Shown here in pieces: positions 26,963-37,166 of a stretch of DNA of 64,000 nt (the first letter of the stretch is position 1; every line of letters begins with the position of its first letter). The notes beneath the pieces were generated by a model. It was not told where the DNA came from. It was given only the letters and a program-made list of their open reading frames with translations, and ran no database searches. The DNA comes from an uncultured Clostridia bacterium (GTDB lineage Bacteria > Bacillota > Clostridia > Oscillospirales > Oscillospiraceae). A program made the translations under genes and the position numbers. Location: positions 1-64,000 of the forward strand of contig CAMOXI010000002.1 in the NCBI GenBank assembly GCA_946628965.1, in the 5' to 3' direction.

Positions 26963-27481
26963 TCACGAATCGAAGAAAGCCCGGCCGTCCTCCGTGACCA
27001 GGCGCTCGGTCTGCGGATACGCGAAGATGGCGGGATTGTCCGCATTCTCGCTCAGATAGTCGGCAAACCGCGCGGCGTACCATTTGGCCATGCCCAGGTT
27101 GTGCATCAGATAATGGCCGCAGTTTTCCGGCGCGGTACCGGGGACCTCCTGCGCCTCCGCCACAGAGCGGAAGGCCCGCAGGATCAGGCCGTAGATCTCC
27201 CGGGGCGTGCGCTCGCCCTTGAGGATCAGGTAGAAACCGGTCAGGCAGCCCATCGGGCCCCAGTAGATGATATCGTCCTTCCAGTCGGGGTCATTGCGCA
27301 GGAAGGTGGCGATGATATGCTCCAGCGAGTGCATCGCCCCTACATCCACCGCCGGTTCGCGGTTCGGGCGCGTCAGTCTGATATCATACGTCGTGACCAC
27401 GCCGCTGCCGACCTGGTCCACCCGGCTGGTGAAGATGCCGGGAACAATGGCTCTGTGATCAACGGAAAAGCTGGGGATCAA
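26963..27481 (-). CDS. luxS: S-ribosylhomocysteine lyase LuxS
   Basis: SFSVDHRAIVPGIFTSRVDQVGSG...MHSLEHIIATFLRN...WGPMGCLTGFYLI...GHYLMHNLGMAKWYA; AAAGGAG precedes a TTG start at 27481. Confidence 0.93.
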   Translation of the reverse strand: MIPSFSVDHRAIVPGIFTSRVDQVGSGVVTTYDIRLTRPNREPAVDVGAMHSLEHIIATFLRNDPDWKDDIIYWGPMGCLTGFYLILKGERTPREIYGLILRAFRSVAEAQEVPGTAPENCGHYLMHNLGMAKWYAARFADYLSENADNPAIFAYPQTERLVTEDGRAFFDS

Positions 27482-27646
27482 AGCCGATCGTCTCCTTTCA
27501 GTGCAGCACAGGGCTGCTTTGTCTTTGCCTATTATATGATGCTCCGGCCGGGGTGTCAAACGGCATTTTTCGCGCTTTTGAGGCAGAGGGCCAGGGCGGC
27601 GAGCATGGAGAACACATCGGTCACCGCGCGTGATCGGATCTCGTCC

Positions 27647-28438
27647 TTATTTCGCGTAGATCAGGCCGATGATCCAGTTGGAGAAGCGCCGCGGCAGCAG
27701 CTTTGCCAGCACGGCGGCCCCCTTGTAGGGAAGCCCCAGGGCCACCAGCGGTTTGCTGCTGGTTTTCAGGGCCATTCGGGCCACATAGGCGCCCGCGTCC
27801 TCGGGCTTCATGCCGCCCCGCTCGTCCCGCTCCATGACCGCCACCGAGCGCTCGATCCGCCCGGCGTACAAATCGTCCCCGGCGGCGGACTTCTGCCGCG
27901 CGTCTGTAAAGCCGGAAGCGATGTCCCCGGGCATGACGGCGCAGACCGTGACGCCGAAGGGCCGCACTTCGTTCTGCAGGGCAAGCACGTAGGCGTTGAT
28001 GGCCGCCTTGCTCACCGAGTACCAGAGCTGGAAGGGTATGGGCAGGATGCCGGCGATGGAGCTCATGCACACGATGCGGCCGCCGCCCTGGCTGCGCATG
28101 GCGGGCAGCACGGCCTTGACGGCGTTGTCCATGCCGTAGAGGTTCAACTCCAGCTGGGCATGGGCGTCTTTGCTCTCGGTCAGCTCCGCCGCGCCGGAAA
28201 TGCCGAAGCCCGCGTTATTCACCAGAATATCGATCCTCCCCTCGCGGCGCAGCACCTCGTCCACCGCGGCGCGGACCTGCTGCTCGTCGGTCATGTCCGC
28301 CGTCAGGTGGACGACGCCCTCCTGCGGCTTCTCCCGCCGGGAAAACTCATAGACCGTGCAGCCGGCTTTTTGCAGCGACGCCGCCGTGCAGCGCCCGATG
28401 CCGCCGCTGCCGCCGGTCACGATGGCAACCTTCTTCAT
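27647..28438 (-). CDS. Short-chain dehydrogenase/reductase
   Basis: VTGGSGGIGRCTAASL, LVNNAGFGISG, YSVSKAAINAYVLAL. Confidence 0.9.
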   Translation of the reverse strand: MKKVAIVTGGSGGIGRCTAASLQKAGCTVYEFSRREKPQEGVVHLTADMTDEQQVRAAVDEVLRREGRIDILVNNAGFGISGAAELTESKDAHAQLELNLYGMDNAVKAVLPAMRSQGGGRIVCMSSIAGILPIPFQLWYSVSKAAINAYVLALQNEVRPFGVTVCAVMPGDIASGFTDARQKSAAGDDLYAGRIERSVAVMERDERGGMKPEDAGAYVARMALKTSSKPLVALGLPYKGAAVLAKLLPRRFSNWIIGLIYAK

Positions 28439-28506
28439 TGCAGCCTCCGAAACATCAAAATTTGGATTCGATTGTAATCGGAACCGTGGATTCTGTCAAT
28501 CAGAAA

Positions 28507-28538
28507 AGGTGCTGTGAAAAACAATGTTTCTCACAGCA
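28507..28538 (-). terminator. Hairpin GGTGCTGTGA / TCACAGCACC
   Basis: 10-bp stem just downstream of the 28546-30510 gene stop. Confidence 0.65.
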
Positions 28539-28545
28539 CCCTGTC

Positions 28546-30510
28546 TTATCCGACGCTCTCGTATTCGCAGCTGCTGGCCAGTTCGCCGCGGGCATTGTAC
28601 TTCATGTAGATGAAATGCCCGACGCCGTTGATCATCACCAGGCAGTGGCCGTTCTCGTCGTTGACAAAGCGGTCATCGCCCTGATCGGCCTGCAGCTCCA
28701 CGCTGTAGCCGCCGGTCACGTCCGTGATGCGCAGGGTGGCCACGCCGCTCTGGATGCGCACGCGGGTGAAGAAATTCTTGCAGGAAGTGTTTTCTCCGAT
28801 GGTCAGCGGGATCACGGTGGCGTCGCCCATGTAGAGCGACCACTCGCCGCAGAAGGGCAGGTAGAGCTCCAGATCGTGCATCCAGGCCTCCCGGTTCTCA
28901 AACTCGCCGTCAAAGCCCGTGAGCCACTCATAGGCCGCGGGAATGTCCCCGCTCTCGCAGAGGGTGTAGAAGTCATGGGTCAGATCCGTGGCGTCCTCGA
29001 TGGCGGCCAGAAGCTCCTCCGTCCCGGGATAGCCCTCGATGCTGCCGATCAGCGCGATCACCGCCTCGTCCAGGGGCAGCATGTCGGCAGCGGGCTCCTC
29101 CTCCAGCTGCAGCTCCGCCGGATCCTCCCCGCCGGCGGCCAGCAGATCCGCCACGCTCTGGCTGCCCAGATCCAGGGCCTTGTCCTTCGGCATGGAGAAA
29201 TAGGAGGTCTGTTCCGGGTCCATGCTCAGGGATGCGTAGATCCCGCGGATGTTGTAGTGCCGGATGTATTCGGTCAGCGCCGCGGCCTTGCGGTAGACCG
29301 GCTCACAGGCCTGCGTCTCCTCCCCCAGGTCGAGGAAGGCGAGCCGCGCCGCCGAGAGCTTCCCGCTCTCCATCAGGCTGTTTGCCCGGTCAAAGGCGGC
29401 CTGCCGCATCAGCAGGCGGCTCGCGGTCAGGCCTTCGGCGCATTTGGCGGCCAGCTCCGCGCTGTCCTTATAATCCCCCAGGGCCTCAAACTCCTGCTGC
29501 GCCGCTTCGTAGAGCAGCATGGCAGCGGAGGTCTCGTCATTCAGGTCGGCGCGGGTGTGCCCCACCATCTGCAGGGCGGAGGGGTCGTTCTGCTCTGCCC
29601 GGCGGCGGACCTCACAGGCGTGCAGATAATCGATGCCCGGCCCCGCCATCTCGGCGCTGTCGCGGTAATCGCCCAGGGAGGCATAGGTCTCCCGCGCGGC
29701 GTCAAACTCGCCGATGCCGGCCAGCCACTGGGCCCCCTCGTAGAGGTTTTTGCGCTCGATCTCCCGCGGCACCGCGATCAGCAGCCCGATCACCAGGATC
29801 AGCAGCGGCAGCACCAGCGCCGCGCCGCGCACGAGCTGCTTTGTCAGGCTGCGGCGGTCCTCCTTCAGCTGCTGGAGACGCAGCGGCGCCTTGCGGGCGC
29901 GGCTGTCGCTCTCAGCCTGCAGCGCGTCCACGCGCACATTCTCCAGCGCGGAACGCACCCGGTGGCAGCGGTGGCAGCTGTTCTCCCCCTTGCGGTTGAG
30001 CGCGCCGCAGGTGCAGAACCACAGATCCTCCGCCGCCGTGATGGCATAGCGGCAGTCCGAGCCGTAGCGGATGCGAAACTGCTCGGCAAGCTCCTCTTCC
30101 CCGTAGTGCTCCTCCAGCGTCTTCGGCGCGGGGAGCGGCTCCCATGGCGCGTCCGCCGTCCAGGTACCGTCGTTAACGGCGGCGCACAGGATCCGCACGC
30201 GGAAGGATGCCGCGCCGCTGAAGGCCAGCAGGATCGGCTCCTGCTCACCGATGACAGCGTCCCGTCCCGCCCGGGTCAGAAAGCGGTAGGGCTGCTCCAG
30301 CCCCAGCGCCGCTCCGGCCTCGTCCAGCGCCTGCACGGCGACGGTGACGCTGGCGATGCGCGCATCGTCAAGCACCTGCAGCCGCAGCCGGCAGTACTGC
30401 AGCACGTCCGCCTCCAGCAGCTCGCCGCCCGCGATCAGCAGCGGCGCGCCGGGGGCGTAGAGCGGGCCCGGCAGCGTATAGACCGTCTTTGCGTTTTTCA
30501 GATTGGCCAT
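28546..30510 (-). CDS. Zinc-ribbon, single-TM protein of unknown function with TPR-like repeats
   Basis: WFCTCGALNRKGENSCHRCHRV zinc ribbon; LVRGAALVLPLLILVIGLLIAVP TM; Ala-rich repeats (YKDSAELAAKC, YRDSAEMAG). Confidence 0.7.
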   Translation of the reverse strand: MANLKNAKTVYTLPGPLYAPGAPLLIAGGELLEADVLQYCRLRLQVLDDARIASVTVAVQALDEAGAALGLEQPYRFLTRAGRDAVIGEQEPILLAFSGAASFRVRILCAAVNDGTWTADAPWEPLPAPKTLEEHYGEEELAEQFRIRYGSDCRYAITAAEDLWFCTCGALNRKGENSCHRCHRVRSALENVRVDALQAESDSRARKAPLRLQQLKEDRRSLTKQLVRGAALVLPLLILVIGLLIAVPREIERKNLYEGAQWLAGIGEFDAARETYASLGDYRDSAEMAGPGIDYLHACEVRRRAEQNDPSALQMVGHTRADLNDETSAAMLLYEAAQQEFEALGDYKDSAELAAKCAEGLTASRLLMRQAAFDRANSLMESGKLSAARLAFLDLGEETQACEPVYRKAAALTEYIRHYNIRGIYASLSMDPEQTSYFSMPKDKALDLGSQSVADLLAAGGEDPAELQLEEEPAADMLPLDEAVIALIGSIEGYPGTEELLAAIEDATDLTHDFYTLCESGDIPAAYEWLTGFDGEFENREAWMHDLELYLPFCGEWSLYMGDATVIPLTIGENTSCKNFFTRVRIQSGVATLRITDVTGGYSVELQADQGDDRFVNDENGHCLVMINGVGHFIYMKYNARGELASSCEYESVG

Positions 30511-30689
30511 ATGGGCCTCCCTCCCTTTCGGGAATGGCGTTATGTAACCCTACTATAACACCAGTTTTTTCAAATTGCAACGGGAAAGGTTTTGCTTGAA
30601 CCTTTACAGGGAAGGTGATACAATAAAAATACTGTCCCTGCGGTTCTCCCGCGGGCAGAATGAACGAAGAACAAGCGGAGGAAGGCATC

Positions 30690-31118
30690 ATGCTTGGAAT
30701 CGGCAGCGATCACGGCGGCTATCAGCTCAAGCAGGCGATCATGAAGCACCTGGAGGCCCGCGGCATCGAATATAAGGACTACGGCACCTACAGCGAGGCC
30801 AGCTGCGACTATCCGGACTACGGCCGGGCGGTGGCCCTGGCAGTGGCCGGCGGCGAGTGCGACCGCGGCATCCTGATCTGCGGCACCGGCATCGGCATCT
30901 CCATCACGGCCAACAAGGTCCCCGGCATCCGGGCGGCCCTCTGCGGGGACTGCTTCTCCGCCGAGGCCACCCGCTCCCACAACGACGCCAACATCCTGGC
31001 GCTGGGCGCCCGCGTCGTGGGCGAGGGGCTGGCCCTGAAGATCGTGGATACTTTTCTGGACACGCCTTTCTCCAACGATGAGCGCCACATCCGGCGCATT
31101 CGGAAAATAGAGGGATAA
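30690..31118 (+). CDS. rpiB: Ribose-5-phosphate isomerase B
   Basis: MLGIGSDHGGYQLKQAIMKHL, CGTGIGISITANKVPGIRAALC, SHNDANILALGARVVG. Confidence 0.95.
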   Translation: MLGIGSDHGGYQLKQAIMKHLEARGIEYKDYGTYSEASCDYPDYGRAVALAVAGGECDRGILICGTGIGISITANKVPGIRAALCGDCFSAEATRSHNDANILALGARVVGEGLALKIVDTFLDTPFSNDERHIRRIRKIEG

Positions 31119-31121
31119 CAC

Positions 31122-32294
31122 TTGGCAAGAAATCTGGAATTTTACAAGGGCAGCCGGAAAAAGCGCAACTACGCGCTGATCCCCTTTGTGGTACTGCTGG
31201 CGCTGCTGGTGCTGGCCGTGGTTCTGTTCTACACGGTGCAGAAGTACGCGGTCATCAGCAAGGACGGCGTGGAAGTCGTCCTGCCCGGCATGGAGACGAA
31301 CGAGGGCACCCATATCGACAGCCAGGGCCATGAGGTCAAAACCTTTGAGCGCGTGGAGACCAGCCTGGTGTTCGACGTGCCGGACTACTCCCATGTGGAG
31401 GCCACGGCGGGCCGCGGCACCAACCCCGTGCGCGCCATCTACATCGGCTCGGACGATCTCAATTACGATAACCTGCTGGAGAAGGCCGGGCGCCTCAACA
31501 GCGGCAACGCCCTGCTGCTGGAGATGAAGCCCCGGAGCGGCGTCCTCAACTGGGCCTCCCAGTCCGAGGCGGCGCTGAGCTACGGCCTGTACTACCAGAA
31601 CACCGTGACGGACAACATCGCCGGCTGGGTGACAGAGCTCAAAAACATGGAAGAGAAGGACATCTGGATGGTGGCGCAGATCAGCTGCTGCGTGGACGCC
31701 ATGCTCGCCTCCCGGGCCACCAGCTTCTCCCTGCGCACCGACTACGGCGCGGATTATATCGACGACACCGGCACCTGGCTGGACCCCTACAACCCGGAGC
31801 TGCGCCGCTATATCGTGGAGCTGTGCGAGGAGCTCTATGCGATGGGCTTTGACGAGGTGGTGCTGGCCGACGTGATGCACCCGGTGCCCGAGACGAACAA
31901 GGGCCAGGCGCCCATGAAGTTCATGTACTCCTCGGAGATGTCCACAACGCCGACGCCGGTCAACGCGGTCTGCGGCTTTGCGCTACACGTGGCAAACGAG
32001 CTCAAGGACCGGCAGCCGGGCAAGCTCCTGTCCATCTACGTAAACTCCGCCAAGTCCCTGGTGGGCGAGGATGAGAACAACGGGCAGAACTCGGTGCTGT
32101 TTTTCAAGGTCTTTGACCGGGTCTATTACGAGACGGACATGTACACCTTCACTTACAATCTGCAGGACGTGGAGTATGCCGGCGGCGTCACCTTCGGCAC
32201 CCCCGCCGCCCGCTTCGTGCCGGTGGTCATCAACTACCTGCCCAAGCACGACTCCTGGATCTACATTGAAAATCTGCCGCCCGCCACGGAATAA
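31122..32294 (+). CDS. Single-TM protein with putative glycosyl hydrolase-like (DUF4015) domain
   Basis: N-terminal TM, then NPVRAIYIGSDDLNYDNLLEKAGRLN...YIDDTGTWLDPYNPELRRYIVELCEELYAMGFDEVVLADVMHP; TTG start with GAGGG upstream. Confidence 0.75.
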   Translation: MARNLEFYKGSRKKRNYALIPFVVLLALLVLAVVLFYTVQKYAVISKDGVEVVLPGMETNEGTHIDSQGHEVKTFERVETSLVFDVPDYSHVEATAGRGTNPVRAIYIGSDDLNYDNLLEKAGRLNSGNALLLEMKPRSGVLNWASQSEAALSYGLYYQNTVTDNIAGWVTELKNMEEKDIWMVAQISCCVDAMLASRATSFSLRTDYGADYIDDTGTWLDPYNPELRRYIVELCEELYAMGFDEVVLADVMHPVPETNKGQAPMKFMYSSEMSTTPTPVNAVCGFALHVANELKDRQPGKLLSIYVNSAKSLVGEDENNGQNSVLFFKVFDRVYYETDMYTFTYNLQDVEYAGGVTFGTPAARFVPVVINYLPKHDSWIYIENLPPATE

Positions 32295-32310
32295 AACGCA
32301 AAACGGAACA

Positions 32311-32347
32311 AAAGCCGCCGCCTTTTCGTCGAAAAGGCGGCGGCTTT
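32311..32347 (+). terminator. Rho-independent terminator
   Basis: AAAGCCGCCGCCTTTTC gtc GAAAAGGCGGCGGCTTT. Confidence 0.85.
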
Positions 32348-32365
32348 GTACGTGGCAGCGAAGTA

Positions 32366-32869
32366 AGTGGCCAGTGGTCAGTGGTCAGTGGCCAGCATGG
32401 GCGGGATCAGCCGCCCGCGGACATGCTCATCCGACCGTAGCGCCGACCAGTGGTCGGCGAAGAAGAAACGCCGAGCAATGCTCGGCGCTACGAGGTATCA
32501 TGATCCCGGACTGTATCCCCCAGTCTGTCCGCTGCGCGGCCAGCCAGCCCCCTTTAGGCAAGGGGGGCCATATCCAGCGTTCGACCTTTATACCGCGCCT
32601 GCGCTGCCGGATGACCTCTCTGCCGCGTCTCCTGTAAAAACCAACCCAAAGCCTTGCGCTTTGGGTTGGAAAGGAAGACGGAGGGAGTGGATGCGCAGCT
32701 TTCCCGGCGCTTTCGGACACCGGGGAAGCATAGCGGAACGAGCTTCGTCAAAAAATTCCCGTACAAAACAACTGCAAAGCCTTGCGCTTTGCAGTTGAAA
32801 GGAAGAAAAACGCAGGCGGTCGATCCGACCGCGCCTGCGCGGCCGGATGACCTCTCTGCGTTTTTCTGA
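32366..32869. repeat. Cluster of intergenic palindromic repeats including heptad repeat and two covarying CTTGC-loop hairpins
   Basis: AGTGGCC AGTGGTC AGTGGTC AGTGGCC; hairpins at 32641-32669 and 32769-32797; two copies of CCGCGCCTGCGC(T/G)GCCGGATGACCTCTCTG. Confidence 0.85.
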
Positions 32870-32871
32870 CG

Positions 32872-34482
32872 TCAGCCCCACAAGGCCGTCAGCATCGGGA
32901 TGATCTGTTTTTTGCGGCTCATGACGCCGGGGAGGAAGACCTGCTTGTTCTCCGGCTCCACGCCGAAGGCCTGCTGGATCGTATCGTCGCTGCCCACATA
33001 GAGCAGGTAGGAGCCCTCCTGCAGCACGTCGGTGATCATCAGGATCACGAGATCATAGCCCAGAGAGGCCTGCTCCTTCTTCATGACGGCGGCAAACTCC
33101 TCGCGGCGCTGCAGCACATGCTCCGCGTCCGCGCTGGTGATCTGGCTGACGCCGATGTTCTGGCCGGAGATGTGGAACTGCTTGTAGTCCGTCTTGAAGA
33201 GCTCCTCGGCGCTCTTGCCGTCGGACGCGCCGGAGGAGAAGAGCTCCTTGCCCAGCTCATCCAGCGAGATGCGGGCAAAGCGGGCCAGGCGCTCGGCCAT
33301 GGCGATATCCCGCTTGGTGCAGGTGGGCGACTTGAACATGACCGTATCGGACAAAATGGCGCCCGCCATCAAGCCCGCGATCTTCGGGGGCGGCACCACG
33401 CCGTGCTCCTGATACATGGCGGTGATGATGGTGTTGGTGCTGCCCACGGGTTCGTTGCGGACCCGGATGGGCTGGCCGGTCTGAATGTCTGCCAGGCGGT
33501 GGTGGTCGATGATCTCCAGAATGTCCACCTGCTCCAGCCCGGGGACGGACTGGGCGGCCTCGTTGTGGTCCACCAGGACCACCTGCTTGCGCCGCGGTTT
33601 TAACAGGTGGAAGCGGGAGATCGTACCCACGACCTGCTCGTTCTCGTCCAGAATGGGGTAGCTGCGGAAGCGGCTCTTGAGCATGATCTCCTTGGCGTCG
33701 TCCAGATAATCGCTGAGCCGGAAGGCCAGGATGTCGCTGCGCTTGCCGATGCGGGCCACGGGCAGCGCCTGATAGATCAGGCGGGAGACCCTGCGGGCGG
33801 AGAGCGGGGTGGAAATGATCACCGTGCGGTCGGTCTTCGTCCACTCCGGGCGGACCTCGGCCCGGCAGAGGATCACGCAGTTGACGCCGCAGGCGATGGC
33901 TTTATCGATGATCTCCGGCTGGTCGCCGCAGATGAGGATGCTGTCCGGATTGGTCAGGGCCTGATCCTCATACTTGAGGGGCAGCACGATGTACACCTCG
34001 CCGGAGACGCTGTCCCGCGCAAGCTCGTATTCGTTGACCAGCGTACCCTCCAGCACGCTCAGGAGATTGAAGATCGGCACATCGTCCACCCGGTTCTGGT
34101 TCAGGGTCTGCATGTCGTAGGTGGCGATGTCGCCGGCGGAGAGCATGCCGAAGAGGTGGCCGTTTTCATCCACGATGGGGACCACGTTGATCGAGTCGTT
34201 CCCCATGGTCTGCCAGGCCAGGTGGATCGTGACGGAATTGTTCAGCGCGGGCGTGGGGTCAAATTCCAGGTCGCGGATCTGGGTGCGCATGTTCTTGATC
34301 AGCGGGGGCGGCTCCATCCCGAAATGGTTCAGCAGACGCTGGGTCTCATCGTTGATGGCGCCGATGCGCACGGCTTTGTACTCCCGGTCGCCCAGGGCGT
34401 TGCGCAGCTGGGCATAGGCCATGGAGGCGACGATGGAATCGGTATCCGGGTTGCGGTGGCCGGTGACGTAAATATCGCTCAT
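32872..34482 (-). CDS. Manganese-dependent inorganic pyrophosphatase with CBS and DRTGG domains
   Basis: MSDIYVTGHRNPDTDSIVASMAYAQL, CBS domains, VLVDHNEAAQSVPGLEQVDILEIIDHHRLADIQT, GAILSDTVMFKSPTCT. Confidence 0.92.
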   Translation of the reverse strand: MSDIYVTGHRNPDTDSIVASMAYAQLRNALGDREYKAVRIGAINDETQRLLNHFGMEPPPLIKNMRTQIRDLEFDPTPALNNSVTIHLAWQTMGNDSINVVPIVDENGHLFGMLSAGDIATYDMQTLNQNRVDDVPIFNLLSVLEGTLVNEYELARDSVSGEVYIVLPLKYEDQALTNPDSILICGDQPEIIDKAIACGVNCVILCRAEVRPEWTKTDRTVIISTPLSARRVSRLIYQALPVARIGKRSDILAFRLSDYLDDAKEIMLKSRFRSYPILDENEQVVGTISRFHLLKPRRKQVVLVDHNEAAQSVPGLEQVDILEIIDHHRLADIQTGQPIRVRNEPVGSTNTIITAMYQEHGVVPPPKIAGLMAGAILSDTVMFKSPTCTKRDIAMAERLARFARISLDELGKELFSSGASDGKSAEELFKTDYKQFHISGQNIGVSQITSADAEHVLQRREEFAAVMKKEQASLGYDLVILMITDVLQEGSYLLYVGSDDTIQQAFGVEPENKQVFLPGVMSRKKQIIPMLTALWG

Positions 34483-34631
34483 GGGGGCCTCCTTCTTGCG
34501 TTTTTGCGTTCGATAATTTTAATTATAGATGGATTCTCCCCTGTTGGCAAGGCTTTTCGGCGGATTTGCTTTGCAATCGTCCGTGTTTATGATAAACTGA
34601 AAACAGAACAGAACGAAACGGAGGACAAGAG

Positions 34632-36377
34632 ATGAAGAAAAAAATCCGGGTGATCCTGGCGCTGATGCTCTGCGCGGTTCTGCTCTCCGGCTGCGGTGCG
34701 CCGATGCTGGCGGACAGCCTGGGTTCCCTGTACAGCAGCCTGTTCGGCTCCGGGGACGATGAGGAGATCCCCCGGTTTTCCCAGATGGTCTATGAACGGC
34801 CCCAGAGCACACTGGACGATATGGAGCGCAGGCTCGCGAAGCTGGAAAAGGCCCTGGACAAGGGCGGCCCCTTCCGCGCGGTGACGAATCTGCTGGATCT
34901 GTGCTATCAGGACTACTACCACTTCGACACCATGTACTGCCTGGCGGAGATCCGCTCCTGTCTGGACATGACGGACGAATACTACGCCGCCGAGCTCAGC
35001 TGGTGCCAGGACGCGTATTACGACCTGCAGGAAATGATGGAGGACATGTACTATCTCTGCGGCGGTTCCACGCTGGCCGCCCGGCTGGAGAAGGAGTACT
35101 TCTGGGAGGGCTTTGCCGGGGAATACGCGGACGCCTCCCTCTCCACCTACAACGAGGAGACAATGGAGCTGATGCACCGGGAGAGCAGCCTGCTCGCCGC
35201 CTACCGGGAGCTCTCCACCAGCCCCACCATCACGCTGCGGGGCCGCGAGGTCGACCTCTACAGCTATCTCGCCCAGGCAAACGATGTCGAGTACGACAGC
35301 GCGCTCATGGCCTATTACCGGCAGTACAACGAGCGGATGAGCCAGCTTTACATTGACCTGGTGACCACCCGCAAGGCCCTGGCGGAGAAGCTGGGCTTTG
35401 CCAGCTACGAGGAGATGGCCTACGCCTACAGCTTCGACCGGGACTATACCCCGGAGGAGGCCGGGCGCTATATTGAGGAGATCCGCCTGCAGATCGTGCC
35501 GCTCTACAAACAGCTGGATCCTTACGCGGCGGATTACCCCTGGCTGGAGGCGGATGAGCTTTATAAGATCGTGCGCGCGGGCGCCCGCGCCATGGGCGGG
35601 GACGTGCGCGACGCCTTCGACTTCATGAGCCGCTATGAGCTCTATGACGTGAGCCTGAGCCAGAACAAGGCCGGGAAATCCTTCCAGAGCTATCTGAACG
35701 ACTATGACGCCCCCTTTGTGTTCGTAAACCCCTACGGGGACGACTCGGACATTCTGAGCTTTGCCCACGAGTTCGGGCATTTTGTGGACGCCTATGTGAA
35801 CTACAACGCCTCCGAGAGCATCGACGTGGCGGAGGTCTTCTCCCAGGCCATGGAATATCTGATGCTGGACTACGCCGAGGGGAGCCTGGACGCGGAGCGG
35901 CTGGAAAACCTGCGGCAGATCAAGTGGAAGGACACCCTGGAGCTCTACGTGCAGCAGGCCTCCTTTGCGGCTTTTGAGCGGGCGGTGTTCGAGGCTGACC
36001 CCGAGGAACTGAACGCGGACTTCCTCAACGACCTGTCCCTGCAGCTTGCCATCGACTTCGGCTACTACGACGGCTACAGCGAGGAGTACTACGCCCTGAG
36101 CTGGATCGACATCCTGCATTTCTTCGAGCAGCCCTTCTATGTGATCAGCTATCCGGTGTCCAACGACATCGCCCTGCAGATCTGGGAGCTGGAGCAGCAG
36201 GAGCGCGGCGCCGGGTTGGAGAAATACATGCAGGCCCTGCCGCGGGACTATGACGGCATGATCGCCACCGCCGAGGCCGCCGGGCTGGAGAGCCCCTTCG
36301 CCCCCGGCCGGATCGCAAAGGTGGCGGAGGATATCCGGGTCAATCTGGGTCTCAATGCCGGCCTCCAGGCCGCGTGA
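34632..36377 (+). CDS. M3-family oligoendopeptidase-like lipoprotein
   Basis: Lipobox LLSGCGAP; zinc motif SFAHEFGHFVDAYVNY; M3 C-terminal YEEYYALSWIDILHFFEQPFYVISYPVSNDIALQIWE-like region. Confidence 0.88.
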   Translation: MKKKIRVILALMLCAVLLSGCGAPMLADSLGSLYSSLFGSGDDEEIPRFSQMVYERPQSTLDDMERRLAKLEKALDKGGPFRAVTNLLDLCYQDYYHFDTMYCLAEIRSCLDMTDEYYAAELSWCQDAYYDLQEMMEDMYYLCGGSTLAARLEKEYFWEGFAGEYADASLSTYNEETMELMHRESSLLAAYRELSTSPTITLRGREVDLYSYLAQANDVEYDSALMAYYRQYNERMSQLYIDLVTTRKALAEKLGFASYEEMAYAYSFDRDYTPEEAGRYIEEIRLQIVPLYKQLDPYAADYPWLEADELYKIVRAGARAMGGDVRDAFDFMSRYELYDVSLSQNKAGKSFQSYLNDYDAPFVFVNPYGDDSDILSFAHEFGHFVDAYVNYNASESIDVAEVFSQAMEYLMLDYAEGSLDAERLENLRQIKWKDTLELYVQQASFAAFERAVFEADPEELNADFLNDLSLQLAIDFGYYDGYSEEYYALSWIDILHFFEQPFYVISYPVSNDIALQIWELEQQERGAGLEKYMQALPRDYDGMIATAEAAGLESPFAPGRIAKVAEDIRVNLGLNAGLQAA

Positions 36378-36692
36378 GACATGGCCAAACGCTTCCAAAA
36401 CATAGAAAAAAGCCGCCCGGAAGGAGGCACTTCGTAAGGAAGTGCCTCCTTCCCTTTGAAAGTAGGGTATTTGACCACGTGAGTCAGCAATGGTACAATG
36501 ATTAAAACAAATCGCAGTTTGTCGGAAAATCGGGATCTGGCATCCAGATTCCACTGTTATGATGAAGAAAAACCTTGAAAAATGGTGATGTAAAGGGTTT
36601 TTTACAGCGATTGAGGGTTCTGTAAATACCATTTGATAGACAGACGGGTTCGTTTTCGGATAAACTAAAATCATGCAAAGGAGATCGTAAAG

Positions 36693-37130
36693 ATGATGAT
36701 TTCGGAAAAACTGAAAGAAGCAAGGCAGAAGGCCGGCATGACACAGGATCAAGTTGCAGAGAAGATCATGGTATCCCGTGTGACCGTTTCCCATTGGGAA
36801 AATGGAAAGTCGCTGCCCGATATCGTCAGTTTGATAAGTCTCAGCGATCTCTACAGCATCAGTTTGGATGAATTGGTGAAAGGAGATTCGAAAATGACTG
36901 AAAAAGTAAGGAAAGACGCAAAAGATGCCAACAACAACAAGAGACTGATCAAAACAACTGGTATTCTGGTTATCGCTGTTCTGCTCGTGTATGCTGTCAG
37001 TACAATTGTAGGCGGAGCCTTCAAAGACTTTTGCGAGGCTGCTCTCTTATGGGTGCTGATAGGTATTGGCGTGGCCGCATCGATGACTTATTTTAGTCAG
37101 ACAGAGCCTAATGAGGATAGAAAGAAATAA
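36693..37130 (+). CDS. XRE-family HTH regulator with C-terminal TM segments
   Basis: MISEKLKEARQKAGMTQDQVAEKIMVSRVTVSHWENGKSLPDI plus two hydrophobic segments. Confidence 0.9.
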   Translation: MMISEKLKEARQKAGMTQDQVAEKIMVSRVTVSHWENGKSLPDIVSLISLSDLYSISLDELVKGDSKMTEKVRKDAKDANNNKRLIKTTGILVIAVLLVYAVSTIVGGAFKDFCEAALLWVLIGIGVAASMTYFSQTEPNEDRKK

Positions 37131-37166
37131 TTATATTGACAAACCGGGATTGAATGAGGTGCTTTT

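Noticed and set aside
32367-32881. Overlapping short ORFs on both strands
   Set aside because: Translate the intergenic repeat cluster; repeated peptides mirror DNA repeats
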